Shown here piece by piece: positions 8,243 through 18,500 of a stretch of 64,000 nucleotides of DNA. Made by a program: the position numbers and the translations under genes. Origin of the DNA: Stenotrophomonas maltophilia (GTDB taxonomy: Bacteria > Pseudomonadota > Gammaproteobacteria > Xanthomonadales > Xanthomonadaceae); NCBI RefSeq assembly GCF_025642255.1, contig NZ_CP106759.1:2693501-2757500 (forward strand), written 5' to 3'. The first letter of the stretch is position 1, and every line of letters starts with the position of its first letter. Below the pieces are notes generated by a model that saw only the letters and a list, made by a program, of their open reading frames with translations, searched no databases and was not told the origin of the DNA.

Positions 8243-8652
8243 ATGTGCGAGTGCTGAGCCTGTCCCTGATCGCTGTGACCGGCCTCGCCGGCTGTGGCGC
8301 CTCCGAGCCGTCGCCGCCCGTGCCGCCGCCGACCGAGGTGGCTGCGGTGAAGACGCCGCCGCCGCAGTACCCGCTCGAGCTGGCCTGTACCGGTGCGGGC
8401 GGCACCAGCACCTTCAAGGTGACCATCGGCACCGACGGCAAGCCCAGCGAAGTGACCCTGCTGAGCGGCGCGGGCAACCCGCAGCTGGATGAGCTGGCCA
8501 GGAATGCCGTGCAGGGCTGGCAGTTCAAGGCCGCCACCCGCAATGGCCAGGCCGTGCCCGCCACCATCCAGGTGCCGGTCAGCTTCAACCCGCCGCAGCC
8601 AAAGCCGGACCAATGTTTCGCGGTGGAAGAGCGCCTGCGCCGCGGCGGCTGA
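8239..8652 (+). CDS. Lipoprotein with TonB C-terminal-like domain
   Basis: A 137-residue predicted lipoprotein: signal peptide followed by the lipobox LAGC with Cys at about residue 19, a short Pro-rich spacer (SPPVPPP), then a domain resembling the TonB C-terminus ([29 protein letters not shown], read as separate blocks, then [17 protein letters not shown]). In that family this fold contacts TonB-dependent receptors, but with no inner-membrane helix this copy cannot transduce energy by itself. It overlaps the pterin dehydratase stop by four bases, so translation is coupled. The biological connection between the two is unknown. Confidence 0.8.
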   Translation: MNVRVLSLSLIAVTGLAGCGASEPSPPVPPPTEVAAVKTPPPQYPLELACTGAGGTSTFKVTIGTDGKPSEVTLLSGAGNPQLDELARNAVQGWQFKAATRNGQAVPATIQVPVSFNPPQPKPDQCFAVEERLRRGG

Positions 8653-8748
8653 CCGCACACCATGACGAGGCCAGCCGACGCCCGCCTCGCCCTTGCCGCC
8701 CCGGCAGTGCCCGGGGCGGTTGTCTGTTGACCAGGACCGCGTCGGTAC

Positions 8749-9558
8749 ATGCTGCAGATCCCCCCCGAAAACATCTGGATCGCGCTGGCGGTCACCCTCG
8801 CGGCCGGCCTGGCGACCGCCATCGGCAGCCTGCTGGTGCTGTTCTCGCGCCGCCCCAACCCGCGCCTGCTGGCGTTCGGCCTGGCCTTCGCCGGCGGCGC
8901 GATGGTCTACGTGTCGCTGTCGGAGATCCTCAACAAGTCCATCGCGTCGTTCGCCCTGGCCTATGGCGAGCGCACCGGCTTCACCTACGGCACGCTGGCG
9001 TTCCTGGCCGGTGTGATCGTTATCGTGCTGATCGATCACTTCATTCCCAATCCGCACGACAGCCTGGACAAGCAGGACCCTGCGTTCCGCGAGAACAGCC
9101 GCGAGTACCTGAAACGGGTCGCGCTGCTGACCTCGGTAGCGATCACCGCACACAATTTCCCGGAAGGGCTGGCGACCTTCTTCGCTACACTGGAAAGCCC
9201 GTCGGTGGGCATGCCGCTGGCCTTCGCCATCGCCATCCACAACATTCCCGAGGGCATCGCAATCGCGGTCCCGGTGTACTTCGCCACCCAGAACAAGCTC
9301 TATGCGTTCGGCGCCAGCCTGCTGTCGGGCCTGGCCGAGCCGGTGGGGGCCATGCTGGGCTACTGGCTGCTGTCCGGATCGCTGTCGCACGCCACGTTCG
9401 GCTGGGTGTTCGGCCTGATCGCCGGCGTGATGGTGTTCCTGGCCCTGGATGAACTGCTGCCGGCGGCCAAGCGCTACGCCAAGGGTCACGAAACGGTGTA
9501 CGGCCTGGTTGCAGGCATGGGAACGCTGGCGGTCAGCCTGGTGCTGTTCAAGTGGTGA
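8749..9558 (+). CDS. zupT: Zinc transporter ZupT (ZIP family)
   Basis: A 269-residue inner-membrane importer of zinc and other divalent metals. Eight hydrophobic helices are apparent. The conserved amphipathic helices IV and V carry the metal sites AHNFPEG (His135, Asn136, Glu139) and IHNIPEG (His164, Asn165, Glu168), as in characterised ZupT proteins. The cytosolic loop (about 100-120) is short and lacks a His-rich stretch. The start follows the usual ZupT N-terminus. It is monocistronic; a repeat-rich spacer follows. Confidence 0.95.
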   Translation: MLQIPPENIWIALAVTLAAGLATAIGSLLVLFSRRPNPRLLAFGLAFAGGAMVYVSLSEILNKSIASFALAYGERTGFTYGTLAFLAGVIVIVLIDHFIPNPHDSLDKQDPAFRENSREYLKRVALLTSVAITAHNFPEGLATFFATLESPSVGMPLAFAIAIHNIPEGIAIAVPVYFATQNKLYAFGASLLSGLAEPVGAMLGYWLLSGSLSHATFGWVFGLIAGVMVFLALDELLPAAKRYAKGHETVYGLVAGMGTLAVSLVLFKW

Positions 9559-9699
9559 GCGGGTTGCGGCCAACGGGCTGAGCCTCCTCGCGGCTGGCGG
9601 AGCGAGATCCCGGGTTTGGACCAGGCTCTGACAGGCTATAGGCGCGTGCCAGCCGCGCGATGAAAGAATGAAAAAGCGAAGCCCGCGCTGCGCGCGTCA

Positions 9700-9721
9700 G
9701 TCGAGCGTGGCTCGACTCTAC
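9700..9721 (-). repeat. SMAG-like REP hairpin
   Basis: Seven-base perfect arms GTCGAGC / GCTCGAC around a GTG loop, with TCTAC after it, so the minus strand reads GTAGA then the hairpin. This matches the GTAG-head plus hairpin plan of Stenotrophomonas SMAG repeats. Confidence 0.6.
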
Positions 9722-9840
9722 AAGGGCTGCGTGCGGGCCTGGGTCTACGCTGCGGCTGTCAGGTCCGCCTTGTAGCGAGCCGAGGAGCGCAGGGCACCGG
9801 CGCGCAGCGCCGGCGCGGATGGCGGCGTGTTTGTTTGGTT

Positions 9841-9866
9841 ACTTTCTTTGCACGAGCAAAGAAAGT
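9841..9866. repeat. AT-rich hairpin repeat
   Basis: An 11-bp perfect inverted repeat, ACTTTCTTTGC / GCAAAGAAAGT, with loop ACGA, standing out in a GC-rich background. It lies downstream of zupT and downstream of rluC, so it may also stop transcription. Confidence 0.6.
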
Positions 9867-9931
9867 GACAAGCCCACTCATCGCAGGGAAGCGACGGTGC
9901 CGACCAAGCGCCCGGCGCCGCCGAACCGCCG

Positions 9932-10906
9932 TCAGCGCAGGCGGTCCAGCGCCTCGACCAACTCATCCGCCAGCGGAGCGTTCAGCACGTAGGGGGTCTT
10001 GCCGTCGTCCAGCGCGAACTCCAGCGAGGCCGCGTGCAGGAACAACCGCTTCAGGCCGATCTGCTCACGAAGCCGCTTGTTCACCGCAGGATCGCCGTAC
10101 TTGTCGTCACCGGCCACCGCATGCCCCAGATGCTGGGCGTGCACCCGGATCTGATGGGTCCGGCCGGTCTCGATGCGCACCTCGCAATAGGAATGGCCCC
10201 CACGCCGCTCCAGCACGCGGAAATGACTGATCGATTCCTTGCCGATCGCATTGACCTGGACATGTCGCTCACCGCCCTGGCGCAGGCCCACGTGCAGCGG
10301 CGCGTCCACCGTCATCACCCCGTCGGGCATGCGTCCGGTCAGCAGGGTCAGGTAACGCTTGCGGATGCCGGCGCCATGGTCTTCACGCAGCAGCGCCTGC
10401 AGCTCGCTCAGCGCCGAGCGCTTCTTGGCCACCACCAGCAGGCCCGACGTATCGCGGTCGAGACGGTGGACCAGTTCCAGCGTCTGGCCCGGGCGCAGGG
10501 CGCGCAGGGTCTCGATGGCGCCGAAGCTGATCCCGCTGCCGCCATGACTGGCCACGCCCGAGGGTTTGTTCAGCGCCAGCAGCCGTGCATCCTCGAAGAC
10601 GATGGCCTGTTCCAGCCGGCGCATGAACGACTCGGGAGGACCAGCCTTGTCTCCCTCCTCGGTGAGACGGACCGGCGGCACCCGCACCTCGTCGCCCGCC
10701 TCCAGCTTGCGCTCGGCCTTGGCGCGGCCGCCATTGACCCGCACCTGCCCGCTGCGCACCAGCTTGTAGACCAGGCTGCGCGGGGCCCCTTTCAGCTGGC
10801 CGAGCAGGAAATTATCCAGGCGCTGGCCGGCGCGGTCGGCGGGAACGGTGATCATGCGCACGGATGGCTTGTCGCCAGCTGGCTTGGTGGGGTCTTGGGC
10901 GGTCAT
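9932..10906 (-). CDS. rluC: 23S rRNA pseudouridine synthase RluC
   Basis: A 324-residue RluA-family pseudouridine synthase acting on 23S rRNA. An N-terminal S4 RNA-binding domain (about residues 22-80, RLDNFLLGQLKGAPRSLVYKLVRSGQVRV in pieces) precedes the catalytic domain, whose key aspartate lies in HRLDRDTSGLL. The GRTHQIRVH motif (motif III) follows. RluC, which modifies positions 955, 2504 and 2580 in E. coli, is the best match because of the S4 domain and the divergent neighbour rne, an arrangement shared with E. coli. The start at 10906 gives MTAQDP; the open frame extends much further only because it is the antisense of rne. Confidence 0.92.
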   Translation of the reverse strand: MTAQDPTKPAGDKPSVRMITVPADRAGQRLDNFLLGQLKGAPRSLVYKLVRSGQVRVNGGRAKAERKLEAGDEVRVPPVRLTEEGDKAGPPESFMRRLEQAIVFEDARLLALNKPSGVASHGGSGISFGAIETLRALRPGQTLELVHRLDRDTSGLLVVAKKRSALSELQALLREDHGAGIRKRYLTLLTGRMPDGVMTVDAPLHVGLRQGGERHVQVNAIGKESISHFRVLERRGGHSYCEVRIETGRTHQIRVHAQHLGHAVAGDDKYGDPAVNKRLREQIGLKRLFLHAASLEFALDDGKTPYVLNAPLADELVEALDRLR

Positions 10907-11314
10907 CAGGCTGTTTATTCTGTTACACTCGGGGGGCGAGATAAGGGATTGATTTCGTTGGAAGTTACTCAGGGCCAGAAGCCCAGCTTCCGACGAATCC
11001 GGCACAGTGCGCGACCACCGCCCGCGGGGCGGCCATGTTAGCGGCTCACCGGCCTTCCCGGCCATCGCCGGATGCCTGACACGCAACCGTGCTGAACATG
11101 TCCCGCGTGGCGCTCCAGCCTGGCTGACAGCTGCCTGCGGCCCTGCAACACCCCAAAAACCATATGAGTGAAGCGCTCCCGCGGCCTGCCGTGGTGTCGT
11201 AGCGCTGGAAACCCAAGCCCCCCTCCCCGCGCTTGCGCGAATGGGGGGCGAGCCGTATCCAGAGGCGAAACCCCATGGCGTTCCGCGCGGTAGCCGCTTG
11301 CGAGGAACGCAACA
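10907..11314. promoter_or_regulatory. Divergent rluC/rne control region and long rne 5' leader
   Basis: This 408-base spacer separates the divergent rluC and rne starts. No conserved gene is seen; the only short frames are trivial. The rluC-proximal 80 bases are AT-rich with TGTTACACT and TAAGGGATTGATTT elements that could hold the two promoters. The remaining 250 or more bases before rne are GC-rich with several inverted repeats. In E. coli the rne mRNA has a comparably long leader used for feedback by RNase E itself; a similar role here is inference from position and length. Confidence 0.55.
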
Positions 11315-14300
11315 ATGAAGCGAATGCTGATCAACGCCACGCAGGCTGAAGAGCTGCGTGTTGCCATCGTGGATGGCCAGTCGTTGTATGACATCGACAT
11401 CGAGCAGCCGTCGAAGGAACAGAAGAAGTCCAACATCTACAAGGGCCGGATCTTCCGCATCGAGCCCTCGCTGGAAGCCGCCTTCGTCGAATATGGCGGT
11501 GGCCGCCATGGCTTCCTGCCGCTGAAGGAAATCTCCCGCGACTACTTCCAGGCCGGTGTCGACCACAACAAGGCCGGCATCCGCGAGCTGCTCAAGGAAG
11601 GCCAGGAAGTGGTGGTCCAGGTCGACAAGGAAGAGCGTGGCAACAAGGGCGCCGCCCTGACCACGTTCATCTCCCTGGCCGGCCGCTACATGGTGCTGAT
11701 GCCGAACTCGCCAAGTGCCGGCGGCGTCTCCCGCCGCATCGAGGGCGAAGACCGGGCTGCCCTGAAGGACGCACTGGACAAGCTGAACATTCCCGACGAC
11801 ATGGGCGTGATCATCCGTACCGCCGGCGTCGGCCGCGATGCGGAAGAGCTGCAGTGGGATCTGGACTACCTGCTCAGCGTCTGGCGGGCGATCGCCGAGG
11901 CGGCGCTGAGCAAGCCGGCCCCGTTCCTGATCTACCAGGAATCGCGCCTGATCGTGCGCGCCCTGCGTGACTACCTGCGCGCCGACATCGGCGAGATCCT
12001 GGTGGACACCGAGGAGATGTACGAGCACGCCAGGGAGTTCATGCAGCAGGTGATGCCGCAGACCCTGCGCAAGCTCAAGCATTACAAGGACGACATCCCG
12101 CTGTTCAACCGCTTCCAGATCGAATCGCAGATCGAAGGCGCCTACGAGCGCAACGTGCGCCTGCCGTCGGGCGGCTCGATCGTGGTCGACCAGACCGAAG
12201 CACTGACCGCCGTCGACGTGAACTCCTCGCGCGCGACCAAGGGCAGCGACATCGAGGACACCGCCTTCCAGACCAATCTGGAAGCGGCCGAGGAAGTGGC
12301 CCGCCAGCTGCGCCTGCGCGATCTGGGCGGCCTGGTGGTGATCGACTTCATCGACATGTCCTCCAACAAGCATCAGCGCGAGGTCGAGAACCGCCTGGCC
12401 AACGCGCTGAAGTACGACCGCGCACGCGTGCAGGTCGGCCGCATCTCGCGCTTCGGCCTGCTGGAAATGAGCCGCCAGCGCCTGCGCCCGAGCCTGGGCG
12501 AATCGAGCCAGATCGTCTGCCCGCGCTGTGATGGCCACGGCCGCATGCGCAGCGTCGAGTCGCTGTCGCTGTCGATCATCCGCGTGGCCGAAGAGCACGC
12601 GATGAAGGAGAACACCGGGCAGGTGCTGGTGCAGGCGCCGGTGGAGATCGCCAATTACCTGCTGAACGAGAAGCGCAGCGCGCTGCGCGAAATCGAACAG
12701 CGCCATGAAGCGCCGATCGTGATCGTCGCCGACGAGCAGCTGCATACCCCGCACTACACGGTCACCCGCCTGCGTGAGAACGAACTGGGCGAGGAAAGCA
12801 GCCGTCCGAGCTACCAGCGTGGCACTCCGCGCAAGCTGCCTGTGCACGCCCTCACCAAGGGCCAGCTGAACATCCCGCCGCCGGTGGTGACCCAGGTCAA
12901 GCACACCTCCCCCGCCCCGGTGCGTGAGGAACTGGAGCCGGCTGCAGCGGCACCCGCGCCGGTGGTGGCCGCGCCCGCTGCCCCGTCGACCGGCGGTGGC
13001 GTGATCGGTTGGATCAAGCGCGTGTTCGGTGGCGAACCGGCACCCGCCCCCGCACCGCCGGCCGCCCGCCAGCCGCAGCAGGACGGTGGCCGCAGGGAGC
13101 GCAACAAGGATCGCAACAAGGACCGCAAGGACCGTCGCGACGACAATCGCGGCAACGGCAATGCGCAGCAGCAGAAGGAGGGCGGCAACCGCAAGGATCG
13201 CGGCGAACAGCGCAAGGACGGCCGTCAGGGTGGCAATGGCAACCCGAACGGCAACGGCCAGCCGCAGGGCAAGCAGAAGGACGGCCAGCAGCCGCAGCAG
13301 CAGAACAAGCCGCGCAACGAGCAGCAGGGCCAGAACCCGCAGCAGCAGCCGAAGCTCAAGCAGCCGAAGCAGCCACGTCCGCAGCAGGACGGCGACAAGC
13401 CGGCCGAGAAGCCGCAGCGTGGTGCCGCAGAAGCCCAGACCGACACGGCGACGGCGTCCGCTGCGGTGGCGGCCAGTGCCATCACCGCTGCTGCGGTGAC
13501 CGCGCGGGAGGCTACGGCGCCGGTCGCGGCGGTGGTCGCACAGCCGCCGGTCGAAACCGCGGCGCCGGCCGAAGTCGCGCCTGTCACCGCCGTTGAAGGT
13601 GACGCCACTGCCGTGACGGGCGAAGAGGCACCTGCCGACACCACGGGCGAGCAGGCCGGCGAAGGCGCGACCCGCCGTCGTCGCGGTCGTCGTGGTGGCC
13701 GCCGCCGCCGCCGTGGTGGCGCCGAGAATGCGGCCGGCACCGATCCGCTGGGCGAAGACCAGGATGACGGTGACGAAGGCGATGACGCCGACAGCACCGA
13801 CAGCGCCGAGCCGCGTGTCGACCACGCTGCCGGGTCAGCACCGGTTGCAGCCACGCAGCCCGCCCGCTCGCAGCCGGAGTTCGACTTCGATGATGACGTC
13901 GAGCCGTCCATCGTCGAAGGCGAGAAGCCGGCCCGCGTTGCGGCCGCTGTCGCCGCCGCACCGGCCGCCGTGGTCAGCAGCGCCGTGGTTGAAGCCGCCG
14001 CGCCGGTGACCGCCGCGCCTCCGGCACCGGTCGAGACCGCTGCCAAGGCAGAACCGGCGCCCTCGCCGGTGCAGACCAGCATGCTCGACGCCATCGACGC
14101 CGCGACACCCGCACAGCCCGTGGCGGCGGCAACCCCGTCGGCGGACGCCGCACCGGTGATCGAAGCAACGCCGGTAGTGGCCGAAGCGGCCCCTGTGGTG
14201 GACGTGAAGCCGGTCGTGGTCGAGCCTGCACCCGTCGTGGAGTCGAAGCCGGCGGCTGTTGAAGCAGCGCCCGTGCCTGAAACCGCACCGGTGGCTGTTG

Positions 14301-14545
14301 AGGCGGCCCCGGTGGTTCAAGTGAAGCCGGTCGTCGAGCCTGTCGTGGTTGCCGAAGCCCCGGTCGCACCGGTGGCCGTGGAAGCCCCGCCGGTGGACGC
14401 CCCTGCGCCGGTCGCCGATGCCGTCGTGACGCCGCCCCTCGACCCGGTCGCGGATGGCCATGCCGATGCTGCCGCCCAGGCGGCCGAAGCCAAGGCTGAC
14501 GAAGAGGACGACGAGGCCGCCAAGCGCACGCCGCCGGCCAACTGA
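11315..14545 (+). CDS. rne: Ribonuclease E
   Basis: Essential endoribonuclease of 1076 residues, the core of the RNA degradosome. The S1 RNA-binding domain (about 36-120) is embedded in the catalytic half; metal ligands Asp301 (AVDVNSS) and Asp344 (VIDFIDM) match E. coli Asp303 and Asp346; the zinc-link cysteines are Cys402 and Cys405 (CPRCDGHG). From about residue 530 on the protein is disordered: a helix-like WIKRVFGG segment near 570 (a possible membrane-anchoring amphipathic helix), a Lys/Arg/Gln/Asn-rich RNA-binding stretch, a Arg/Gly block [16 protein letters not shown] near 790, then an Ala/Pro/Val-rich tail with acidic end. It stands alone and ends at a strong terminator. Confidence 0.96.
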   Translation: MKRMLINATQAEELRVAIVDGQSLYDIDIEQPSKEQKKSNIYKGRIFRIEPSLEAAFVEYGGGRHGFLPLKEISRDYFQAGVDHNKAGIRELLKEGQEVVVQVDKEERGNKGAALTTFISLAGRYMVLMPNSPSAGGVSRRIEGEDRAALKDALDKLNIPDDMGVIIRTAGVGRDAEELQWDLDYLLSVWRAIAEAALSKPAPFLIYQESRLIVRALRDYLRADIGEILVDTEEMYEHAREFMQQVMPQTLRKLKHYKDDIPLFNRFQIESQIEGAYERNVRLPSGGSIVVDQTEALTAVDVNSSRATKGSDIEDTAFQTNLEAAEEVARQLRLRDLGGLVVIDFIDMSSNKHQREVENRLANALKYDRARVQVGRISRFGLLEMSRQRLRPSLGESSQIVCPRCDGHGRMRSVESLSLSIIRVAEEHAMKENTGQVLVQAPVEIANYLLNEKRSALREIEQRHEAPIVIVADEQLHTPHYTVTRLRENELGEESSRPSYQRGTPRKLPVHALTKGQLNIPPPVVTQVKHTSPAPVREELEPAAAAPAPVVAAPAAPSTGGGVIGWIKRVFGGEPAPAPAPPAARQPQQDGGRRERNKDRNKDRKDRRDDNRGNGNAQQQKEGGNRKDRGEQRKDGRQGGNGNPNGNGQPQGKQKDGQQPQQQNKPRNEQQGQNPQQQPKLKQPKQPRPQQDGDKPAEKPQRGAAEAQTDTATASAAVAASAITAAAVTAREATAPVAAVVAQPPVETAAPAEVAPVTAVEGDATAVTGEEAPADTTGEQAGEGATRRRRGRRGGRRRRRGGAENAAGTDPLGEDQDDGDEGDDADSTDSAEPRVDHAAGSAPVAATQPARSQPEFDFDDDVEPSIVEGEKPARVAAAVAAAPAAVVSSAVVEAAAPVTAAPPAPVETAAKAEPAPSPVQTSMLDAIDAATPAQPVAAATPSADAAPVIEATPVVAEAAPVVDVKPVVVEPAPVVESKPAAVEAAPVPETAPVAVEAAPVVQVKPVVEPVVVAEAPVAPVAVEAPPVDAPAPVADAVVTPPLDPVADGHADAAAQAAEAKADEEDDEAAKRTPPAN

Positions 14546-14570
14546 CCGCTCGTTGATCGGGTGACAGCAG

Positions 14571-14602
14571 AACGGCGGGGATCGATGATCCCCGCCGTTT
14601 CT
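14571..14602 (+). terminator. Intrinsic terminator of rne
   Basis: A 13-bp perfect stem (14571-14583 with 14587-14599, arms AACGGCGGGGATC / GATCCCCGCCGTT), 3-nt loop, then TTTCTGTTT. The stem ends in A on the left and T on the right, so it can also serve the opposite-strand gene that ends at 14659. Confidence 0.9.
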
Positions 14603-14658
14603 GTTTGTGCATCGGGCTGTATCGTGCCGACCGGGGATATATGCCCCTGTGTCGTTCT

Positions 14659-15543
14659 TCAGGGTTTCGGCGCGAACTGCAATCGCGTCCAGACGCCGTA
14701 ATGATCCGAAGCCCAGCGCCCGCTGTCATCCGGCTGGTCGAACAGAAGCCTGGCCTCCCGTGCAACCAGCTGATCCTGCTGGAAGAAGATGTGATCGATC
14801 CGCGAGGGCGCCTGGTAGTAATGCCGGTTGAGGGTGCTGACAGCCGCCAGGTCGGTGTTCACATGCACGCTGCCATAGCTGTCGCCATAGTGGCTGCGCA
14901 GCTCGCTCAGGTCACCCGCATCGACCAGTGCGTTGAAGTCGCCTGCGATCACCACCGGCGCGCCATCCGACGTTGCGGCGATGAAGCGCAGCAGATCTTC
15001 CACCTGCGTCCGCCGGATGCGCTTGCCGCTTTCATCGCTGCGCTCATTGAGATGGGTTGCATAGAGGTTGACTGGCCGGCCCTCCACCTCGATGCGCAGG
15101 TGCGCCACGGTGCGGTAGTCGTCCAGCGGCAGCAGCAGGTGCTCGCCCTGGGCGAGGATCGGCTGTCGCGTCAACAGTGCGTTGCCGTAGCGCTTGGGCG
15201 CGCCGACCGGATCGGTGGACACGAACACGTATCGGTAGCCCAGCTGGCTGGCGAGCCATTGCGCCTGGTTGCGCACGTTGCGCCGCTGGATCACTTCCTG
15301 CAGCGCGATCGCATCAGGTTGCAGGCGCTTGAGTTCTGCCAGGATCGTACGACGCCGGCTGGGCCAGTCCTCGCGGTCGTGGTGCAGGTTGAAGGTGACC
15401 ATGCCCATGCCAGGCGCGCGCGCGGCTGCGTCCCCATCGTCCGCCGGAGGTACGTCCGCCATCGCCGCGGCAGGCAGCGCCAGCGCGATCGCCATGCCCA
15501 GTGCGCACGCTGCCGCGCGCGCACGCCATGCCTTCCTACCCAT
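14659..15543 (-). CDS. Exported endonuclease/exonuclease/phosphatase family hydrolase
   Basis: A 294-residue protein with a signal peptide (AAACALGMAIALALPAAAMA) and an intact EEP domain: catalytic Glu in IALQEV, the THLNE motif, GDFN, RIDHIF and terminal SDHYGVW. Such proteins are metal-dependent phosphodiesterases or phosphatases; the substrate here is unknown. ATG 15543 lies two bases past the stop of the discoidin/glycosidase gene and has AGGGACAG upstream, so it is the last gene of the glycan locus. Position suggests it removes a phosphate-containing substituent from the imported glycan, but it could equally be unrelated. A catalytically degenerate paralogue lies at 2661-3509. Confidence 0.88.
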   Translation of the reverse strand: MGRKAWRARAAACALGMAIALALPAAAMADVPPADDGDAAARAPGMGMVTFNLHHDREDWPSRRRTILAELKRLQPDAIALQEVIQRRNVRNQAQWLASQLGYRYVFVSTDPVGAPKRYGNALLTRQPILAQGEHLLLPLDDYRTVAHLRIEVEGRPVNLYATHLNERSDESGKRIRRTQVEDLLRFIAATSDGAPVVIAGDFNALVDAGDLSELRSHYGDSYGSVHVNTDLAAVSTLNRHYYQAPSRIDHIFFQQDQLVAREARLLFDQPDDSGRWASDHYGVWTRLQFAPKP

Positions 15544-15545
15544 GC

Positions 15546-18500
15546 TTACTGTCCCTTGCGCTCGGAGCGACGCACTGCCGCCGGCACTTCGATCTCGACG
15601 CGGGCCGGCAGTTCGTGCACATGCAGTTCGCGGTCGATCCATTCACCCGGCGCGCCATTGATGGTGGCGTCACCCGGTTCGCCCGCATAGGGCCACGGAA
15701 GCACGACGCCTCCAGCCGGTGGCACCAGGCCGGGCTGCACCTCCAGCACCAGCAGCTTGTCACTGCGCCGCAGCCGATAGTTCAACTGCCCCTGCGGCGT
15801 ACGCAGGCCCTGCACCGCGATGCCCTCACCCTGCAGCCAGGCCGTTGGAACGCCGCCGGCCAGCACCAGTGACTCATCCATGTCGCGGCTATAGGCGAAC
15901 ATGTCCAGCGCCGAGCGCACGAAATCCGACGCGACCCATGCATGCGGCAGGTCGCCGACGAAGAACGGCTTGCGCGGTGTCCGCGAGACCACTTCCGCCC
16001 ATTGGTTCCATGCCTGCGGGGCACGGTCCTTGAAGAAGAACTCGGTCGCCTGCCAGGCGCGGTCGCGCCAGCCCAGGCGCACGAAGGCGGCGACGTTGCG
16101 CCACTCATACGGCGTATAGTCCTTCCATTCGCGCTTGCCATCGCGACGCGCGACGAATTCCTTCCAGTAACGCTCGAAGGTTGCTTCCAGGGCCTGCTGC
16201 GGCAGCCGGCCCTGCTCGCCCCCGGGCGCCAGTGCGATGGTTGTCGATGTCGCGTCGAAATCGCCCAGCTCGGCCGAGCCCGGCAGGTAATCGATGTTGT
16301 GCTGCTGCATGGCCGACAGCAGCGATGCCTGCAGGTCGTCGCGGAACTGATCGCGTGACTCGGCGATCTGCATCGCCTCCACCTTTCCCAGTTGCGTCGC
16401 CAGCAGCGCAGCGTCCTTGTAGCCACGCAGCGCCCAGAAGTTGTCCCAGTACGAATGCATCGGCTTGGCCGAGTAACCTTCGTGGCTGATCGAGGCCGGC
16501 ATCATCCCGTAGAAGGCCGGGTTGCGTGCACGGTTCTCCTCGGTGCGCTCGCTGGCACGCAGCTGCTCCATGTACTGGTAGGCCCCCTGCACATGCGGCC
16601 ACATCAGTTCCATGAACGTGCTGTCGCCGGTGTAGCGGCCATACTCGGCGATGTTGTAGATCAACTCACCATGGCTGTCGTTCTCCGGCACCGGGTCGCT
16701 GCCACGTGCGTCGACGCAGCACGGCACCTTGCCATTCTCGAACTGGAACGGCGCATACCAGTTGAGGTAGTCACGCACCGCGTCGCTGCGGCCCATGCGC
16801 AGCAACCCTTCGGAGATCATCGCGCCGTCGCGGATCCAGCTGCGCGCATACGAGCGCGTGCCCGGCTGCAGGCTTGGCCCGACGCGCGAGATCAGCATGT
16901 GCGCTACCGCGGTGCGCAGCGTGTCGACCATCGGCTGGCCCGCCTTCGGAACCTGCAGCGACACCACGCCGAGCTTGGCACGCCACATGTCGGCAACCTG
17001 CTGCTGCGCCTTTGCCACGTCCACGGCCTGCGGCGCCCAGCCACCGGTCTGCGGCAGTACCACCGCCACTTCGCGGCTTTGCCCGGGTTCCAGGGTGATC
17101 GTGTACAGCAGCGCGCCCGACGCCATGCCAGTGCTGTCCTTCACCGTGGTCGTCGCCGGCAGCTTGCCCGAGGCGAGGTGCATGGCATCGAGCTTGCCGT
17201 CGAAAGAGGTGGCAAAACGCGCATCAGGTACCTGCAGCGGGTAGATGCGTGGCTCGCCATTGATGCGGACCAGCTGCTCGCCGACGTCGAGGCTGTCGAT
17301 GCGGCTGAAGCCGCCGGTGGTGTTGAGGAACTGGGTTGGCGGATTGACCTGCCAGGGGCGGATGGCCAACGCCAGCGTGTACTCGTGGGCCACCTTGTCC
17401 GGATTGCTCAGGCGGTAGCGACCGATCAGCTGCGCACGCTCGGGCGTGCCCTGCACGAATCCGGTGACCGCCAGCCCCACCTTCTCATGCACCCAGTCGA
17501 CATTGGCGATGGGCAGGTAGCGATCCTGCAGCGACTGGGTGATGGCCACATCGCTCCAGGCGATCAGCTTGCCATCCAGGCGGACGAACGGCTCGATGCT
17601 GAAGCTGCCCTTGGCAGGCTCCAGCGCACCGTCTTCGCTGATCAGCGCCTGTTGCTGGCCGCCATCCAGACCCAGCAGGGTCCAGTACGGCTGTTCGCCC
17701 ACGAACGCGCGCGGTACCGCACCGCGTGGGAGGTCAGCCGCAACCGACGACAGGAATGCATTGGGCGTGGATGCGAAGTCCAGCGGCTTGAGCGTGATGT
17801 CACGGATGCCATAGCGCCAGTTCGGACCTGCCTGCAGGTCGAAGCGCACATAGCGTGCATCGGTATCAGGCAGCGCCAGCCAGTCACGGCCACCCCCACC
17901 GGCGGTCACTTCGCGTGCCGTGCGCCAGTCGCGTCCGTCCACGGACGTGCGCACGGTGTAGCGGGTCGCCTGCAGGTCCGGCAGCCAGTCGATCACCGCG
18001 CCGCCGATCTCGCGGCTCTTGTGCAGGTCCAGGCTGATGGTCTGCTGCTTCACCCCACCGCTGATCCAGAAGGTATCGCTCTTGCCGTCCACCATCCGGT
18101 CCTGCAGCGCCGTGGCGGTGTCGGCAATCACCTCCGGCCGCAGCGGCGATTCGTCCCGTGCGGGCAGGCCCTGCAGGGTCAGTCTGTCGAAGCACACCGT
18201 GCCGCGTCCGCCGACCTTGCTGTAGATCGTGAACTCGACCGCGGCGCTGCGCGCCATTTCCTTCTCCGGCGACGGCCCCCACGCCTTGTCGATCTGCCGA
18301 CGCCGGTACTCGACCGGCGTCCACGACCTGGGAAAACTGTAACCGGGGCGGTTGACCCACCACACGTTGTCACCGCTGGCGTCGATCAGCTTGAACTGAA
18401 GATCATTGGCCGGTGAATCACCGCGCAGCTGGAAGCCGAAGCGGTAGTTGACCGGATACTCGACCGTCAGCGCGCGACGGATGCCGACGTAGCCCGATAC

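Larger units (their letters stand above)
9559..9931. other. Non-coding spacer with dispersed hairpin repeats
   Basis: This 373-base gap between zupT and rluC holds no credible gene. It contains a SMAG-like hairpin (9700-9716, arms GTCGAGC / GCTCGAC, followed by CTAC, the complement of the GTAG tag), a GC-rich CGCCGGCG inverted repeat near 9797-9815, and an AT-rich hairpin at 9841-9866. Composition changes sharply at the AT-rich hairpin. Confidence 0.7.

Noticed and set aside
9932..13825. Very long minus-strand open frame (1297 aa) across rluC and rne
   Set aside because: Only the last 324 residues are RluC. The rest is the antisense of rne, kept open by GC-rich codon bias.
16392..18416. 674-residue plus-strand frame opposite the discoidin/glycosidase gene
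   Set aside because: Composition is Arg/His/Gln-rich noise; the opposite strand has a clear domain structure.
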